A stretch of 10,942 bases of DNA. Source: Bacillota bacterium (GTDB lineage: Bacteria > Bacillota > Clostridia > Christensenellales > Aristaeellaceae). The position numbers and the translations under genes are program-made. The stretch is taken from positions 1 through 10,942 of the forward strand of contig JAEYQQ010000087.1 of NCBI GenBank assembly GCA_023409955.1. Direction: 5' to 3'. A model generated the notes under the pieces. That model was not told where the DNA came from and did not search any database. It saw only the letters and a list, made by a program, of their open reading frames with translations. Shown here one piece after another: positions 1 to 7,670 of this stretch. Position 1 is the stretch's first letter. Every line of letters begins with the position of its first letter.

Positions 1-101
1 TGGGAAAGCGCCGCACGGACGTTTTCCGTAGGCAAGGCGGGCAGCAATACCGCTTCACTGCGTAATCGTGCAGGCTGCCTGATAGCCTGTTCAAGCCGCA
101 T
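1..101 (-). CDS. 5' end of an unidentified protein gene, cut by window edge
   Basis: An open frame begins at an ATG at 101 and runs off the low-coordinate edge after 33 complete codons. The protein starts MRLEQAIRQPARL and contains no stop, transmembrane segment or recognisable motif in the visible part. A consensus AGGAGG ribosome site (plus-strand 110-115) lies 8 bases upstream of the ATG, which makes it a convincing real start. It follows the engB terminator by about 110 bases, so it is probably a separate transcription unit. I could not find a good promoter in that gap; a TTGCAA/TATGAA pair there has only 15 bases between the boxes. The product cannot be named from 33 residues. Confidence 0.65.
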   Translation of the reverse strand, partial: MRLEQAIRQPARLRSEAVLLPALPTENVRAALS

Positions 102-210
102 GGAATACTCCTCCTGTCATAACAGCCATTCTGGGGCTACTCCATGCTATGCACCTATCCGCATCTTGGTTCATACGGGATACATCGGTGTTGCAAACCA
201 TGAAGAGTAC

Positions 211-238
211 AACAAAACGAGGGAGCCGAAGCTCCCTC
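211..238 (-). terminator. Intrinsic terminator of the lon-engB unit
   Basis: On the minus strand GAGGGAGC, TTCG, GCTCCCTC form a perfect 8-bp stem closed by a very stable UUCG tetraloop (plus-strand 219-238). A T-rich tract, GTTTTGTT, follows. It lies about 40 bases past the engB stop and separates engB from the next gene. This is a textbook Rho-independent terminator. Confidence 0.93.
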
Positions 239-276
239 TCCGCTCCTCCGGTAAGGTTTTCCACAGGAGCATGATT

Positions 277-906
277 TTATTCTGTTAAGGGTACATCTTC
301 AAAAGATGCTGCAACCGCCGCCGGCTCTGCCAGCAAGCTTTCAAGCTTGGCCAGCAACTCAACACGACCGGCTTTAGAATCGCTGGAAAATGGGATGATC
401 TCCCATGGCTGAACAGTAAGCGCACGGCAGATAGGTGCAATGTGCTTCATGCGGGCACCTCGGCTGATTTTGTCAGCCTTGGTGGCAATAACGGTGAATG
501 GAATATTCATTGCCCGAAGGTATCTGTTCATATCACAGTCATCTTGAGTTGGTTCATGGCGGATATCCACCAGGTGCAGTACATGCTTTAAGGTTGGTGC
601 AGCTGTAAAATAGCCTTCCATCATCATGCCCCAGCGCACCTTTTCCCCTTTATCAACCTTGGCAAAACCGTAACCCGGCAAGTCAATGAGGTGAAAGGTT
701 TCATTGATCAAAAAAACATTGATGAGCCTCGTTTTTCCTGGGGTGGAGCTAGTTTTTGCCAGCGCATTCCTGCGGCACAGGCAGTTGATAAGAGAGCTTT
801 TGCCAACATTGCTTCTGCCAGCCACCGCAATCTGTGTCAGTCCTTCGCCTGCAAATGTACCATACCCTGGCATGCTTGTTATAAATTCCGCCTTGTTGAT
901 CTCCAT
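277..906 (-). CDS. engB: Ribosome biogenesis GTPase EngB/YsxC (YihA)
   Basis: This is a P-loop GTPase of the TrmE-Era-EngA-YihA superfamily, needed for late assembly of the 50S ribosomal subunit in the cytoplasm. From the chosen start it has 209 residues, close to the usual 195-210. G1 is GRSNVGKS at residues 30-37, the switch I region with TSSTPGKT is at 52-59, G3 is DLPGYG at 75-80, G4 is TKAD at 142-145 and G5 is FSS at 173-175. The longer reading from an ATG at 954 would add 16 residues inside the lon coding region. I prefer the ATG at 906 because the protein then opens MEINKAEF, matching the family's usual N-terminus, and GGGAG sits 6 bases upstream. The lon TAG stop is only one base away, so translation is probably coupled. 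Lon-engB adjacency is common in Firmicutes. Confidence 0.96.
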   Translation of the reverse strand: MEINKAEFITSMPGYGTFAGEGLTQIAVAGRSNVGKSSLINCLCRRNALAKTSSTPGKTRLINVFLINETFHLIDLPGYGFAKVDKGEKVRWGMMMEGYFTAAPTLKHVLHLVDIRHEPTQDDCDMNRYLRAMNIPFTVIATKADKISRGARMKHIAPICRALTVQPWEIIPFSSDSKAGRVELLAKLESLLAEPAAVAASFEDVPLTE

Positions 907-907
907 T

Positions 908-3343
908 CTACACTCCCGCCCGCATATCCGGCCGTCCCGCAGGTCCGGCTTCACTGCTCATGCTCAGATCCATAGGAACCTCCGCCTTTGCCGTTTCGGG
1001 TAAAGGCTTGTAGGGCACGGGCTTTTGGGTCAGAGCCACCGCTAATACATCATCGAGGGTATTGACCTTGACAACCTTAAACAATTTGATTACATGGGGT
1101 GGGATCTCTTCCAGATCCTTTTCATTTTCCTTGGGGATAATCAGCGTGCGGATGCCTGCACGGTAAGCAGCCAGCGTTTTTTCTTTCAAACCGCCTATGG
1201 GCAGTACACGGCCCCGTAGGGTGATCTCACCGGTCATGGCGACATCTTGTCTTACCGGTATGCCCGTCAGGGCAGACACCAAAGCAGTTGCCATGGTCAC
1301 GCCGGCTGATGGGCCATCCTTAGGCACTGCGCCTTCCGGCACATGAATGTGGATATCATCCAGCTTGTAAAAGTCGGGTGGCAGGCCCAGAGCCTGCGTA
1401 TGAGCGCGAACCCACGAGAGGGCTGCCCTACCGCTTTCTTTCATCACATCACCTAAGTGTCCGGTTAGCTGCATGCCACCTGAGCCTTGCATGATGGTGC
1501 ACTCCACAGCCAGCAGCTCGCCGCCGACGGTAGTATAGGCAAGGCCGTTTACGACACCGACCCTAGGCTCCTTCTCCGGCAGATCCCGCAAATAGCGCTG
1601 AGCGCCAAGGTATTCCTTCACCAAAGAAGGTGTTACATGCACTTCTTGTGTATTGGTATCCAGCATTTGCACTGCAGCCTTGCGTACAACGCGGGCCAGT
1701 ACCCGCTCCAAGCGGCGTACACCAGCTTCACGGGTATACCCTTCAATGGCCAACCGCATTGGCGCATCACCCATCCGGATAGCTTTAGGAGCCAAGCCGT
1801 GTTCCTTGATCTGCTTGGGTAAAAGATGCCGTTTAGCGATTTGAAGCTTTTCCTCCTCCGTATAACTTGGGACCTCAATTACTTCCATGCGGTCCAGCAG
1901 CGGAGCGGGAATGGTATCAATGGCGTTAGCTGTGGTAATGAACATAACTTTGCTCAAATCAAAGGGAAGCTCCAGATAATGGTCGCGGAAGGCATTGTTC
2001 TGCTCTGCGTCCAAAACCTCCAGTAAAGCTGCAGCAGGATCCCCCCGGAAATCGGAAGACATTTTATCGATTTCATCAAAAAGGAAAACCGGATTCAATG
2101 TCCCAGCCTGCTTAATGCCGGAAATGATGCGGCCGGGGATAGCCCCGATATAGGTGCGCCGGTGGCCGCGAATCTCGGCCTCATCACGCACACCACCCAG
2201 CGACATTTGCACAAACTTTCGGCCTATGGCCCTTGCTATGGAGCGGACAATGGAGGTTTTGCCGACACCAGGAGGGCCCACAAAGCATAGGATGGGGCCA
2301 CGCATATCGTTTTTCATACGGCGGACAGCAAGGTATTCGATTACGCGCTCCTTCACCTTTTCCAAGCCGTAATGGTCTTCAGCCAAAATGCGGCGGGCAC
2401 GCTTCAAATCCAAATTGTCTGGGGTTGTTTTCCCCCAGGGCAGATCCAGGATCCATTCCACATAGGTACGGCTGACACCCACCTCTGGCGTGCCTGGGGA
2501 CATACGGCTTAAACGGTCCAATTCACGATTGACTTTATCCCTGGCTTCTTGGTTGAGGTCAGTCTTTAAAGCGCGGTCACGCAGATCCTCCACATCGGTA
2601 GCTTCCTTGTCACCAAGCTCCGTCTGGATGGCCTTGATCTGCTCACGCAAATAATAATCTTTCTGATTCTTTTCAATCTGTTTTTTGATACGGGCCTGCA
2701 CCTGCTTTTCCACAGCGGCAAGCTCCGTTTCCCTGGCCAGTATGCCACAAAGCGTCTCCAACCGCCTTGCAACATTCACTTCTTCCAGTATTTGCTGCCG
2801 ATCTTCCAGATGGGTCAGCACATTGGCTGCGATAATATCTGCCAGCTGATCAGGCTTGTCCACCTCATTGACAGAGCGCAGTGTTTCGGGAGATACTCTC
2901 ATGCTTGCTTTTGCATATTCTTCAAAGAACTCATGAGTGGTGCGTACCAAGGCCTGCAGCTCCAGGCTTTCATCCTTATCCGATTCTGCAACAGGGCGAA
3001 CATCGGCTGCCATGTAGGGGTCTTCTTCTACCACAGCTTCCAGTACGGCCCGCTGCTGGCCTTCCACCAAAACGCGTATGCTGTCGCCTGGCAGGTTCAG
3101 CACCTGCTTTACATGGGCAATTGTGCCTACTCGGCAAAGGTCTGACAGGGAAGGCTCATCTACATCAGCATCCATCTGTGCTACCAGGAATATCTGCTGA
3201 TCCTCCAGCATCGCTTGCTCTAAAGCAGCAACACTGCGTGAGCGGCCCACATCAAAATGCAATACCATATGGGGAAAAACCATCAAGCCGCGCAGCGGTA
3301 AAACCGGCAGGCGGACAAGTGGCATCTTTTTGCTTCTTGGCAT
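908..3343 (-). CDS. lon: ATP-dependent endopeptidase La (LonA)
   Basis: Soluble homo-oligomeric AAA+ serine protease that degrades damaged and short-lived regulatory proteins. It has 811 residues, slightly longer than the usual 770-800. The N-terminal substrate-binding domain begins with the characteristic LPVLPLRGLMVFP at 12-24 and extends to about 200, followed by a charged helical region to about 280. The AAA+ module has Walker A GPPGVGKT at 356-363 and Walker B VFLFDE at 419-424. The C-terminal protease domain carries PKDGPSAG with nucleophile Ser679 and its partner Lys722 in GGLKEKT, the usual 43 residues apart. About 35 extra residues at the C-terminus (Pro/Ala/Met-rich) have no assignable role. 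The ATG at 3343 has AAGGAGG 7 bases upstream. Transcription probably starts about 150 bases further upstream, after the lonB terminator, and continues into engB. Confidence 0.98.
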   Translation of the reverse strand: MPRSKKMPLVRLPVLPLRGLMVFPHMVLHFDVGRSRSVAALEQAMLEDQQIFLVAQMDADVDEPSLSDLCRVGTIAHVKQVLNLPGDSIRVLVEGQQRAVLEAVVEEDPYMAADVRPVAESDKDESLELQALVRTTHEFFEEYAKASMRVSPETLRSVNEVDKPDQLADIIAANVLTHLEDRQQILEEVNVARRLETLCGILARETELAAVEKQVQARIKKQIEKNQKDYYLREQIKAIQTELGDKEATDVEDLRDRALKTDLNQEARDKVNRELDRLSRMSPGTPEVGVSRTYVEWILDLPWGKTTPDNLDLKRARRILAEDHYGLEKVKERVIEYLAVRRMKNDMRGPILCFVGPPGVGKTSIVRSIARAIGRKFVQMSLGGVRDEAEIRGHRRTYIGAIPGRIISGIKQAGTLNPVFLFDEIDKMSSDFRGDPAAALLEVLDAEQNNAFRDHYLELPFDLSKVMFITTANAIDTIPAPLLDRMEVIEVPSYTEEEKLQIAKRHLLPKQIKEHGLAPKAIRMGDAPMRLAIEGYTREAGVRRLERVLARVVRKAAVQMLDTNTQEVHVTPSLVKEYLGAQRYLRDLPEKEPRVGVVNGLAYTTVGGELLAVECTIMQGSGGMQLTGHLGDVMKESGRAALSWVRAHTQALGLPPDFYKLDDIHIHVPEGAVPKDGPSAGVTMATALVSALTGIPVRQDVAMTGEITLRGRVLPIGGLKEKTLAAYRAGIRTLIIPKENEKDLEEIPPHVIKLFKVVKVNTLDDVLAVALTQKPVPYKPLPETAKAEVPMDLSMSSEAGPAGRPDMRAGV

Positions 3344-3385
3344 ACAGGTTCCTCCTTAACTTGGAAAAAGACCTTAATCTAGACT

Positions 3386-3421
3386 TTGTATACATACTAT
3401 ATACCACAAATACGTATACAA
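3386..3421. repeat. Inverted repeat TTGTATAC / GTATACAA in the lon leader
   Basis: TTGTATAC (3386-3393) and GTATACAA (3414-3421) form a perfect 8-bp inverted repeat with a 20-bp spacer. Each arm contains the 6-bp palindrome GTATAC. The two GTATAC centres are 26 bp apart. The AT-rich spacer includes a minus-strand TGGTATAT resembling an extended -10. It could be an operator for a dimeric repressor and/or a second lon promoter. The protein that would bind is unknown. Confidence 0.45.
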
Positions 3422-3503
3422 TAATCTGAAAAGGCAATCAGGCATCATTATCCATCGCTTTGCAATGAAAAAGATGCGGATTCTTGATCTTTTCGAGTTT
3501 CCT

Positions 3504-3532
3504 ATTATAGCAACTCACCGCAAGAAAAGCAA
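3504..3532 (-). promoter_or_regulatory. Probable sigma-A promoter of lon
   Basis: On the minus strand a TTGCTT -35 box (plus-strand 3527-3532) is separated by exactly 17 bp from a perfect TATAAT -10 box (3504-3509). The predicted start is near 3497, giving a leader of about 150 bases before the lon ATG. An AT-rich 7-bp hairpin (3469-3493) lies at the very beginning of that leader. The position between the lonB terminator and lon fits a dedicated lon-engB promoter. Confidence 0.75.
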
Positions 3533-3540
3533 CTGCCGCA

Positions 3541-3579
3541 TATGCATCGCATACAATCAGTAGTGCATATTAGTATGCA
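3541..3579. repeat. Pair of TATGC-type inverted repeats upstream of the lon promoter
   Basis: Two short perfect palindromic elements sit just upstream of the lon -35 box. They are TATGC-ATC-GCATA (3541-3553) and TGCATA-TTAG-TATGCA (3564-3579). They share the TATGC core and their centres are about 24-25 bp apart. The position is where an activator or repressor would bind. No regulator family can be named from the sequence. Confidence 0.4.
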
Positions 3580-3590
3580 TCTGTGACAGC

Positions 3591-3637
3591 AAAAAGCCAA
3601 AGCCTGCCGTGATCATCCTTCCATGACAGGCTCTGGC
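3591..3637 (-). terminator. Intrinsic terminator of lonB
   Basis: On the minus strand a 13-bp stem (arms 3625-3637 and 3596-3608, with two G-U pairs that favour the minus-strand RNA) with a 16-base loop is followed directly by TTTTT. It begins about 40 bases after the lonB stop. It indicates that most lonB transcripts end here and that lon needs its own promoter. Confidence 0.9.
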
Positions 3638-3674
3638 ATAATGCACTTAACGCATACTGCTGGCCATACCACTT

Positions 3675-5405
3675 TTATGCCTTTTCCTCTATACCAGCCG
3701 CATGGCCGATAGCTGTCTTTTCTGTCTTCTCCACTCTTCCGCTGGCAGCAGCCTTTTCCTGAAGTACCGGGCTGGGCCAATCCTTGGCAGGCCGTGCCGC
3801 CGCCCAGGTATCCGGCATAAGCATGATTTCAATCGCCTGTTCCAAGGAATCCATGGGTGTGATCTCCATATCGATGTTATCAAAACGTTCGAGCCGGTTT
3901 TCCCTTGGCACCAGAACCCGGTTCAGCCCCGCACGCCTTGCTGCTTCTACCTTTTGCGGCACGCCTCCGACAGGCATTACCCTGCCCCTTACGGATACCT
4001 CTCCTGTTACTGCAAGTGTGCCATCCACCGGCCTGCCGGTCATAGCGCTGGCTGCCACAACTGCCATGGCCACACCTGCGGATGGGCCGTCCACCGGCGC
4101 ACCACCAGGAAAATTGATATGGATATCCATGGTATCAACGGGATAGCCCATGGAGCGCAGGAGTGTCATGACATTTTCCGCAGACCCCCGGGCGGTGGAT
4201 TTGCGCCGCATACGATGCCCATCCTGGCCCAGCTCTTCCTCTTCCACAATGCCAGTAACAGTCACCTTGCCCGTACCTAGCTGTGCAACCGCCTCAATCT
4301 CCATCAAAGCGCCCTGGTGGCTGTCAAACACAGCCAGGCCATGCACGCAGCCAACCCTGTTTTCCTGGTTTGCCAATGGATCTGGGCGAGCGGAATAATG
4401 GCCGGAATGGATGACCCATTCCACATCCTTGCGCGTTATCTCATTTCTGTCTTCCAACTGCGCAAGGCCTGCACACATTTGAACAATGTTCACGGCGTCA
4501 CGGCCGCAGGCTGCATAGCGCCCTATCAGGTTGGAATCCCTTTTATCCATGGTGTAACCAGCTCGTTTGGCTGCATTGGCAGCAATATCTGCAATTTCTT
4601 CCGGCTCCAAGGCCCGAAAGTATATCTCCATACAGCGGGAGCGCAGTGCCGGGGAGATATCCGCAGAGCTGCGGGTAGTGGCGCCTACCAGGCGAAAGTC
4701 TGCTGGCATGCCGCGCTTGAATACTTCATGGATATGCCGGGGGATGCTTGTATCGTCGGCATTATAATAAGCCGATTCAAACATAACCTTACGGTCTTCC
4801 AACACCTTTAAAAGCTTGTTCATTTGAATGGGATGCAGCTCGCCGATCTCATCCAGAAAGAGTACGCCACCATGGGCTTTGGATACTGCGCCGGGTTTGG
4901 GCTGAGGTATTCCTTGCACGCCAAGGGGACCTGCGCCTTGATAAATCGGATCATGAACTGAGCCGATCAGTGGGTCGGCAATCGCTCTTTCGTCAAAGCG
5001 CACACAGGTCGCGTCCATTTCGATAAAGGGGGCGTTTGCCGCAAAGGGCGTGCCCTTGGTACGTTTGGCTGCCTCCAATACCAAGCGTGCAGCGCAGGTC
5101 TTTCCGATGCCAGGAGGTCCATATATAATGACATGCTGGGGATTTGCACCGCAAAGGATCGCCTTTAATGATTTAATGCCATCATCCTGTCCAATAATAT
5201 CGGAAAACTTCACAGGGCGCACTTTTTCCGCCAATGGCTCGGAAAGGCGGATACCGCGCATACGCTGGAGATTTTCCATTTCCCGGTTACTCTCCTTGCG
5301 TACAGCAGGCTGGGCCTTTTTCTGCTGCCTTAGCTGCGAGAAGAAAAAAAGGCCCACCACCACCGACACAACCACTTGTATGCCCAGGAGCAAAAAATTA
5401 ACCAA
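3675..5405 (-). CDS. lonB: Membrane-anchored ATP-dependent protease LonB
   Basis: A Lon paralogue that lacks the large N-terminal domain of LonA and is tethered to the membrane; the B. subtilis protein is a forespore-associated protease. From the chosen start it has 576 residues. A hydrophobic segment at about 4-22 is followed by a basic Gln/Lys/Arg-rich stretch, consistent with a signal anchor. The family block SEPLAEKVRP lies at 55-64, Walker A GPPGIGKT at 96-103 and Walker B VLFLDE at 181-186. The protease domain holds DGPSAG with nucleophile Ser442 and Lys485 (GGVPQK), 43 residues apart as in other Lons. An open frame runs on to a TTG at 5504, but those 33 residues are charged, unlike the family, and have no ribosome site. 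The TTG at 5405 has AGGGAGGG 7 bases upstream and gives the normal LonB N-terminus. A tail of about 45 Ala/Lys/Glu-rich residues follows the protease domain. It has its own terminator. Confidence 0.95.
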   Translation of the reverse strand: MVNFLLLGIQVVVSVVVGLFFFSQLRQQKKAQPAVRKESNREMENLQRMRGIRLSEPLAEKVRPVKFSDIIGQDDGIKSLKAILCGANPQHVIIYGPPGIGKTCAARLVLEAAKRTKGTPFAANAPFIEMDATCVRFDERAIADPLIGSVHDPIYQGAGPLGVQGIPQPKPGAVSKAHGGVLFLDEIGELHPIQMNKLLKVLEDRKVMFESAYYNADDTSIPRHIHEVFKRGMPADFRLVGATTRSSADISPALRSRCMEIYFRALEPEEIADIAANAAKRAGYTMDKRDSNLIGRYAACGRDAVNIVQMCAGLAQLEDRNEITRKDVEWVIHSGHYSARPDPLANQENRVGCVHGLAVFDSHQGALMEIEAVAQLGTGKVTVTGIVEEEELGQDGHRMRRKSTARGSAENVMTLLRSMGYPVDTMDIHINFPGGAPVDGPSAGVAMAVVAASAMTGRPVDGTLAVTGEVSVRGRVMPVGGVPQKVEAARRAGLNRVLVPRENRLERFDNIDMEITPMDSLEQAIEIMLMPDTWAAARPAKDWPSPVLQEKAAASGRVEKTEKTAIGHAAGIEEKA

Positions 5406-5412
5406 CAATAAG

Positions 5413-5420
5413 CCCTCCCT
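5413..5420 (-). promoter_or_regulatory. Ribosome binding site that sets the lonB start
   Basis: AGGGAGGG on the minus strand lies 7 bases before the TTG at 5405 and 4 bases before a second TTG at 5408. This favours the TTG at 5405 and a membrane segment immediately after initiation. No ATG is available nearby in this frame. Confidence 0.7.
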
Positions 5421-5510
5421 TAGTCCTGTTTCTATGGCTAGGATGCGAAAAAGGAAGGTCCTCCATGTGTGGGAGTGGTTGGGCAGCCGTCCATTTCCAC
5501 GCAATTATGG

Positions 5511-5540
5511 AAAATATGGCCTAGAAAAATCACAGCTCAA
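5511..5540 (-). promoter_or_regulatory. Weak candidate promoter of lonB
   Basis: On the minus strand TTGAGC (plus-strand 5535-5540) is followed after 18 bp by TATTTT (5511-5516). The match is modest. It is proposed mainly because a strong terminator follows clpX and lonB must be transcribed from somewhere in the 250-base gap 5406-5655. Apart from this, the lonB ribosome site and the clpX terminator I see nothing else definite in that gap. Confidence 0.3.
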
Positions 5541-5603
5541 ACCATCTGATGTAGCCTTTCAAATCTCCTGCAAAATACATAGCCTATTGCAGTCCATAAG
5601 GTA

Positions 5604-5642
5604 AATAGAAAAAGTGGCCAAGCCACTAAGGCAAGGCCACTT
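5604..5642 (-). terminator. Intrinsic terminator of clpX with a three-arm hairpin
   Basis: On the minus strand AAGTGGCC (5642-5635) pairs with GGCCACTT (5619-5612), with an inner GCC/GGC pairing inside the loop, and is followed by TTTC and a T/A-rich stretch. A middle arm AGTGGC (5627-5622) can instead pair with the same 3' arm over a 3-base loop. Both folds end at the T-rich tract. It starts 13 bases after the clpX stop and closes the tig-clpP-clpX unit. Confidence 0.88.
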
Positions 5643-5655
5643 GATACTATGGTTT

Positions 5656-6978
5656 TTATGAAACACTGGGTTCTGGCTGGGTTGCTGCCTCTGCCTCCGG
5701 CAGTGTACGCTGGGTACGGGGCTTGCGTTTGCGAGGTTCACCTTCCACCAGCTTAGGTTTTCCGCCATCTTTCACCGCTTCAGCTGTGATAACACACTTG
5801 CTGACATCGTTTCGGACAGGCAGTTCAAACATGGTATCCAGCATAACACCTTCGATGATGGACCGCAGACCGCGAGCACCGCTTTTACGGGAAATGGCCT
5901 GCTGCGCAATTTCCTTCAAAGCAGCTTCTTCAAACTCCAGTGCAATGCCGTCCAGTTCCAGAAGCTTGGAATACTGCTTGACAAGCGCATTCCTGGGCTC
6001 AGTGAGAATTTTCACCAATGCTTCTTCATCCAAGGGATCAAGCGTTACCACGATGGGTAGGCGGCCTACAAACTCGGGGATGAGGCCATACTTGATCAAA
6101 TCCTCCGGGCGAATTTGACTGAGCACCCGGCCGGACTCAGCATTATCCTTTTGATGCAGCTCAGCACCAAAGCCCAGCGTCTTTTTGCCGATACGGCTTT
6201 CAATGATGGGCGCAATACCGTCAAAAGCACCGCCGCAAATAAAGAGGATATTTGTCGTATCGATCTGGATAAACTCTTGATGCGGGTGCTTGCGTCCACC
6301 CTGGGGAGGAACGCTGGCAACTGTGCCCTCTAGAATTTTGAGCAGCGCCTGCTGAACACCTTCACCGCTGACATCCCTGGTGATGGAAGGATTTTCACTC
6401 TTGCGGGCAATCTTGTCGATTTCGTCGATATAGATGATGCCCCGCTGGGCTGCCTGAATGTCATAATCGGCATTCTGAATCAGTCTGAGTAGAATATTTT
6501 CCACATCCTCGCCCACATAGCCTGCCTCAGTAAGGCTTGTTGCATCGGCGATGGCAAAGGGAACGTTCAGTATGCGGGCCAGGGACTGGGCCAAAAAGGT
6601 CTTACCGCAGCCAGTGGGTCCCAGCATAAGGATATTGGATTTTTGAAGCTCTACATCGCCGCGCTTTTGAGGTGCGTTGATGCGCTTGTAATGATTGTAT
6701 ACAGCCACCGCCAAGGAGCGCTTGGCTTTATCCTGCCCTACCACATACTCATCCAACACCTGCTTCATTTCCGTTGGCTTGGGGATGGTTGTGGAAGCGG
6801 AATCGCCGATAACGGCCAGGTCGTCTGCGATGATCTCCTGACAAAGCAGGATGCACTCATTGCAGATGTACACATTGGGGCCGGCAACCAGGCGGCGGAC
6901 CTGATCCTGTGTTTTGTTGCAAAAGCTGCACTTATGCACCTTTTGCTGTACACGGGGAGTGAAATCGTCTTTGGCCAT
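5656..6978 (-). CDS. clpX: ClpXP protease ATP-binding unfoldase subunit ClpX
   Basis: AAA+ unfoldase that recognises tagged substrates and threads them into ClpP in the cytosol. It has 440 residues, slightly more than the usual 415-430, the excess being a C-terminal tail rich in Lys/Arg and then Glu/Pro. The N-terminal zinc-binding domain has Cys17, Cys20, Cys39 and Cys42. Walker A GPTGCGKT is at 120-127, the pore loop GYVGED at 153-158, Walker B IIYIDE at 181-186, the second pore loop RKH at 229-231, the ClpP-docking tripeptide LGF at 268-270 (IGF in many species), the arginine finger in VGRLP at 304-308 and sensor 2 GAR at 367-369. The ATG at 6978 has AGAGG 6 bases upstream, overlapping the clpP TAG stop. 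The two genes are 9 bases apart and very likely translationally coupled. Confidence 0.98.
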   Translation of the reverse strand: MAKDDFTPRVQQKVHKCSFCNKTQDQVRRLVAGPNVYICNECILLCQEIIADDLAVIGDSASTTIPKPTEMKQVLDEYVVGQDKAKRSLAVAVYNHYKRINAPQKRGDVELQKSNILMLGPTGCGKTFLAQSLARILNVPFAIADATSLTEAGYVGEDVENILLRLIQNADYDIQAAQRGIIYIDEIDKIARKSENPSITRDVSGEGVQQALLKILEGTVASVPPQGGRKHPHQEFIQIDTTNILFICGGAFDGIAPIIESRIGKKTLGFGAELHQKDNAESGRVLSQIRPEDLIKYGLIPEFVGRLPIVVTLDPLDEEALVKILTEPRNALVKQYSKLLELDGIALEFEEAALKEIAQQAISRKSGARGLRSIIEGVMLDTMFELPVRNDVSKCVITAEAVKDGGKPKLVEGEPRKRKPRTQRTLPEAEAATQPEPSVS

Positions 6979-6987
6979 TTTTTACCT

Positions 6988-7581
6988 CTAGGCGCGGCTT
7001 AACCGCGGCTGATAGATCTCGTCAATGATACCGTAGCTGAGCGCTTCTTCTGCATTCATAAAGTGATCGCGCTCCACATCCCGTTCAACCTTTTCCAAAG
7101 GCTGCCCGGTCATCTGTGCCATGAGGCGGTTCATTCGCTTTTTGGTGTTCAACAACCATTCAGCGCGAATCACCACGTCTGTAGCCTGTCCTTCAGCACC
7201 ACCCAAGGGCTGATGGATCATAACCTCACTGTTTGGCAGCGCTAGGCGTTTGCCCTTTTCACCAGCCATGAGCAGGAATGCGCCCATGGAAGCCGCCATG
7301 CCGATGCACACTGTGCGGACCTGTGGCTTGATATAGTTCATGGTGTCGAATATGGCCATACCTGCAGTGACTGAGCCGCCTGGGCTGTTGATGTACAGGG
7401 AGATATCGGCATCAGGATTTTCCATCTCCAGAAACAGGAGCTGGGCCACCACGACGTTGGCCACGTCATCGTTGATGGGGCCGCCCAGAAACACGATACG
7501 GTCCTTCAGCAGGCGGGAGTAGATGTCAAACGCCCGTTCTCCACGGTTGGATTGTTCAATGACCATTGGGATCAAACTCAT
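6988..7581 (-). CDS. clpP: ATP-dependent Clp protease proteolytic subunit ClpP
   Basis: Serine peptidase forming the 14-subunit barrel of ClpXP in the cytosol. At 197 residues it is the standard length. The catalytic triad is Ser98 in GMAASMGAF, His123 in MIHQPLGG and Asp172 in ERDHFM. The glycine-rich handle SPGGSVTAG lies at 66-74. The N-terminus MSLIPMVIEQ is the typical axial-loop start, and AAGGAGG lies 8 bases upstream of the ATG at 7581. It is followed by clpX after 9 bases. The 175-base spacer from tig has no T-tract terminator on this strand but does have a long hairpin, so tig read-through into clpP is plausible. The CtsR and CIRCE operators seen before clpP in many Bacilli are not visible. 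Confidence 0.98.
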   Translation of the reverse strand: MSLIPMVIEQSNRGERAFDIYSRLLKDRIVFLGGPINDDVANVVVAQLLFLEMENPDADISLYINSPGGSVTAGMAIFDTMNYIKPQVRTVCIGMAASMGAFLLMAGEKGKRLALPNSEVMIHQPLGGAEGQATDVVIRAEWLLNTKKRMNRLMAQMTGQPLEKVERDVERDHFMNAEEALSYGIIDEIYQPRLSRA

Positions 7582-7599
7582 GGTGCTAGCCTCCTTTTG

Positions 7600-7614
7600 G
7601 CAGCAAACCGCTGC
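7600..7614 (-). other. Short hairpin next to the clpP ribosome site
   Basis: GCAGC-GGTTT-GCTGC on the minus strand is a perfect 5-bp stem ending 3 bases before the AAGGAGG of clpP. It may help keep the ribosome site open or take part in leader folding. No function is demonstrated. Confidence 0.35.
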
Positions 7615-7628
7615 TTGGTGATTTTTTC

Positions 7629-7670
7629 TCTTGCACAGGCGCCGCTTCCATCCTTTGGTCTTGCATAGGC
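7629..7670. repeat. 12-bp direct repeat with 30-bp period in the clpP leader
   Basis: TCTTGCACAGGC (7629-7640) and TCTTGCATAGGC (7659-7670) differ at one position and start exactly 30 bp apart. They overlap the 3' arm and loop of the long clpP leader hairpin. This may be a remnant of local duplication or a pair of binding sites. Confidence 0.4.

Noticed and set aside
907..954. Longer engB start at the ATG at 954
   Set aside because: The extra 16 residues overlap lon, are unlike EngB N-termini, and the ATG at 906 has its own GGGAG site.
2881..3429. Plus-strand open frame opposite the lon 5' end
   Set aside because: Antisense to conserved lon coding sequence and to the lon leader; no domain or ribosome site recognised. 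The similar plus-strand frames at 3702-4280 and 5050-5604 were dismissed for the same reason.
3344..3590. CIRCE or CtsR operator upstream of lon
   Set aside because: Neither TTAGCACTC-N9-GAGTGCTAA nor tandem GGTCAAA heptads are present.
5548..5578. Possible sigma-F-like promoter of lonB (GTATT and GGCTACATC, 17 bp apart)
   Set aside because: LonB is sigma-F dependent in B. subtilis, but both boxes deviate from my recollection of the consensus and the match could be chance.
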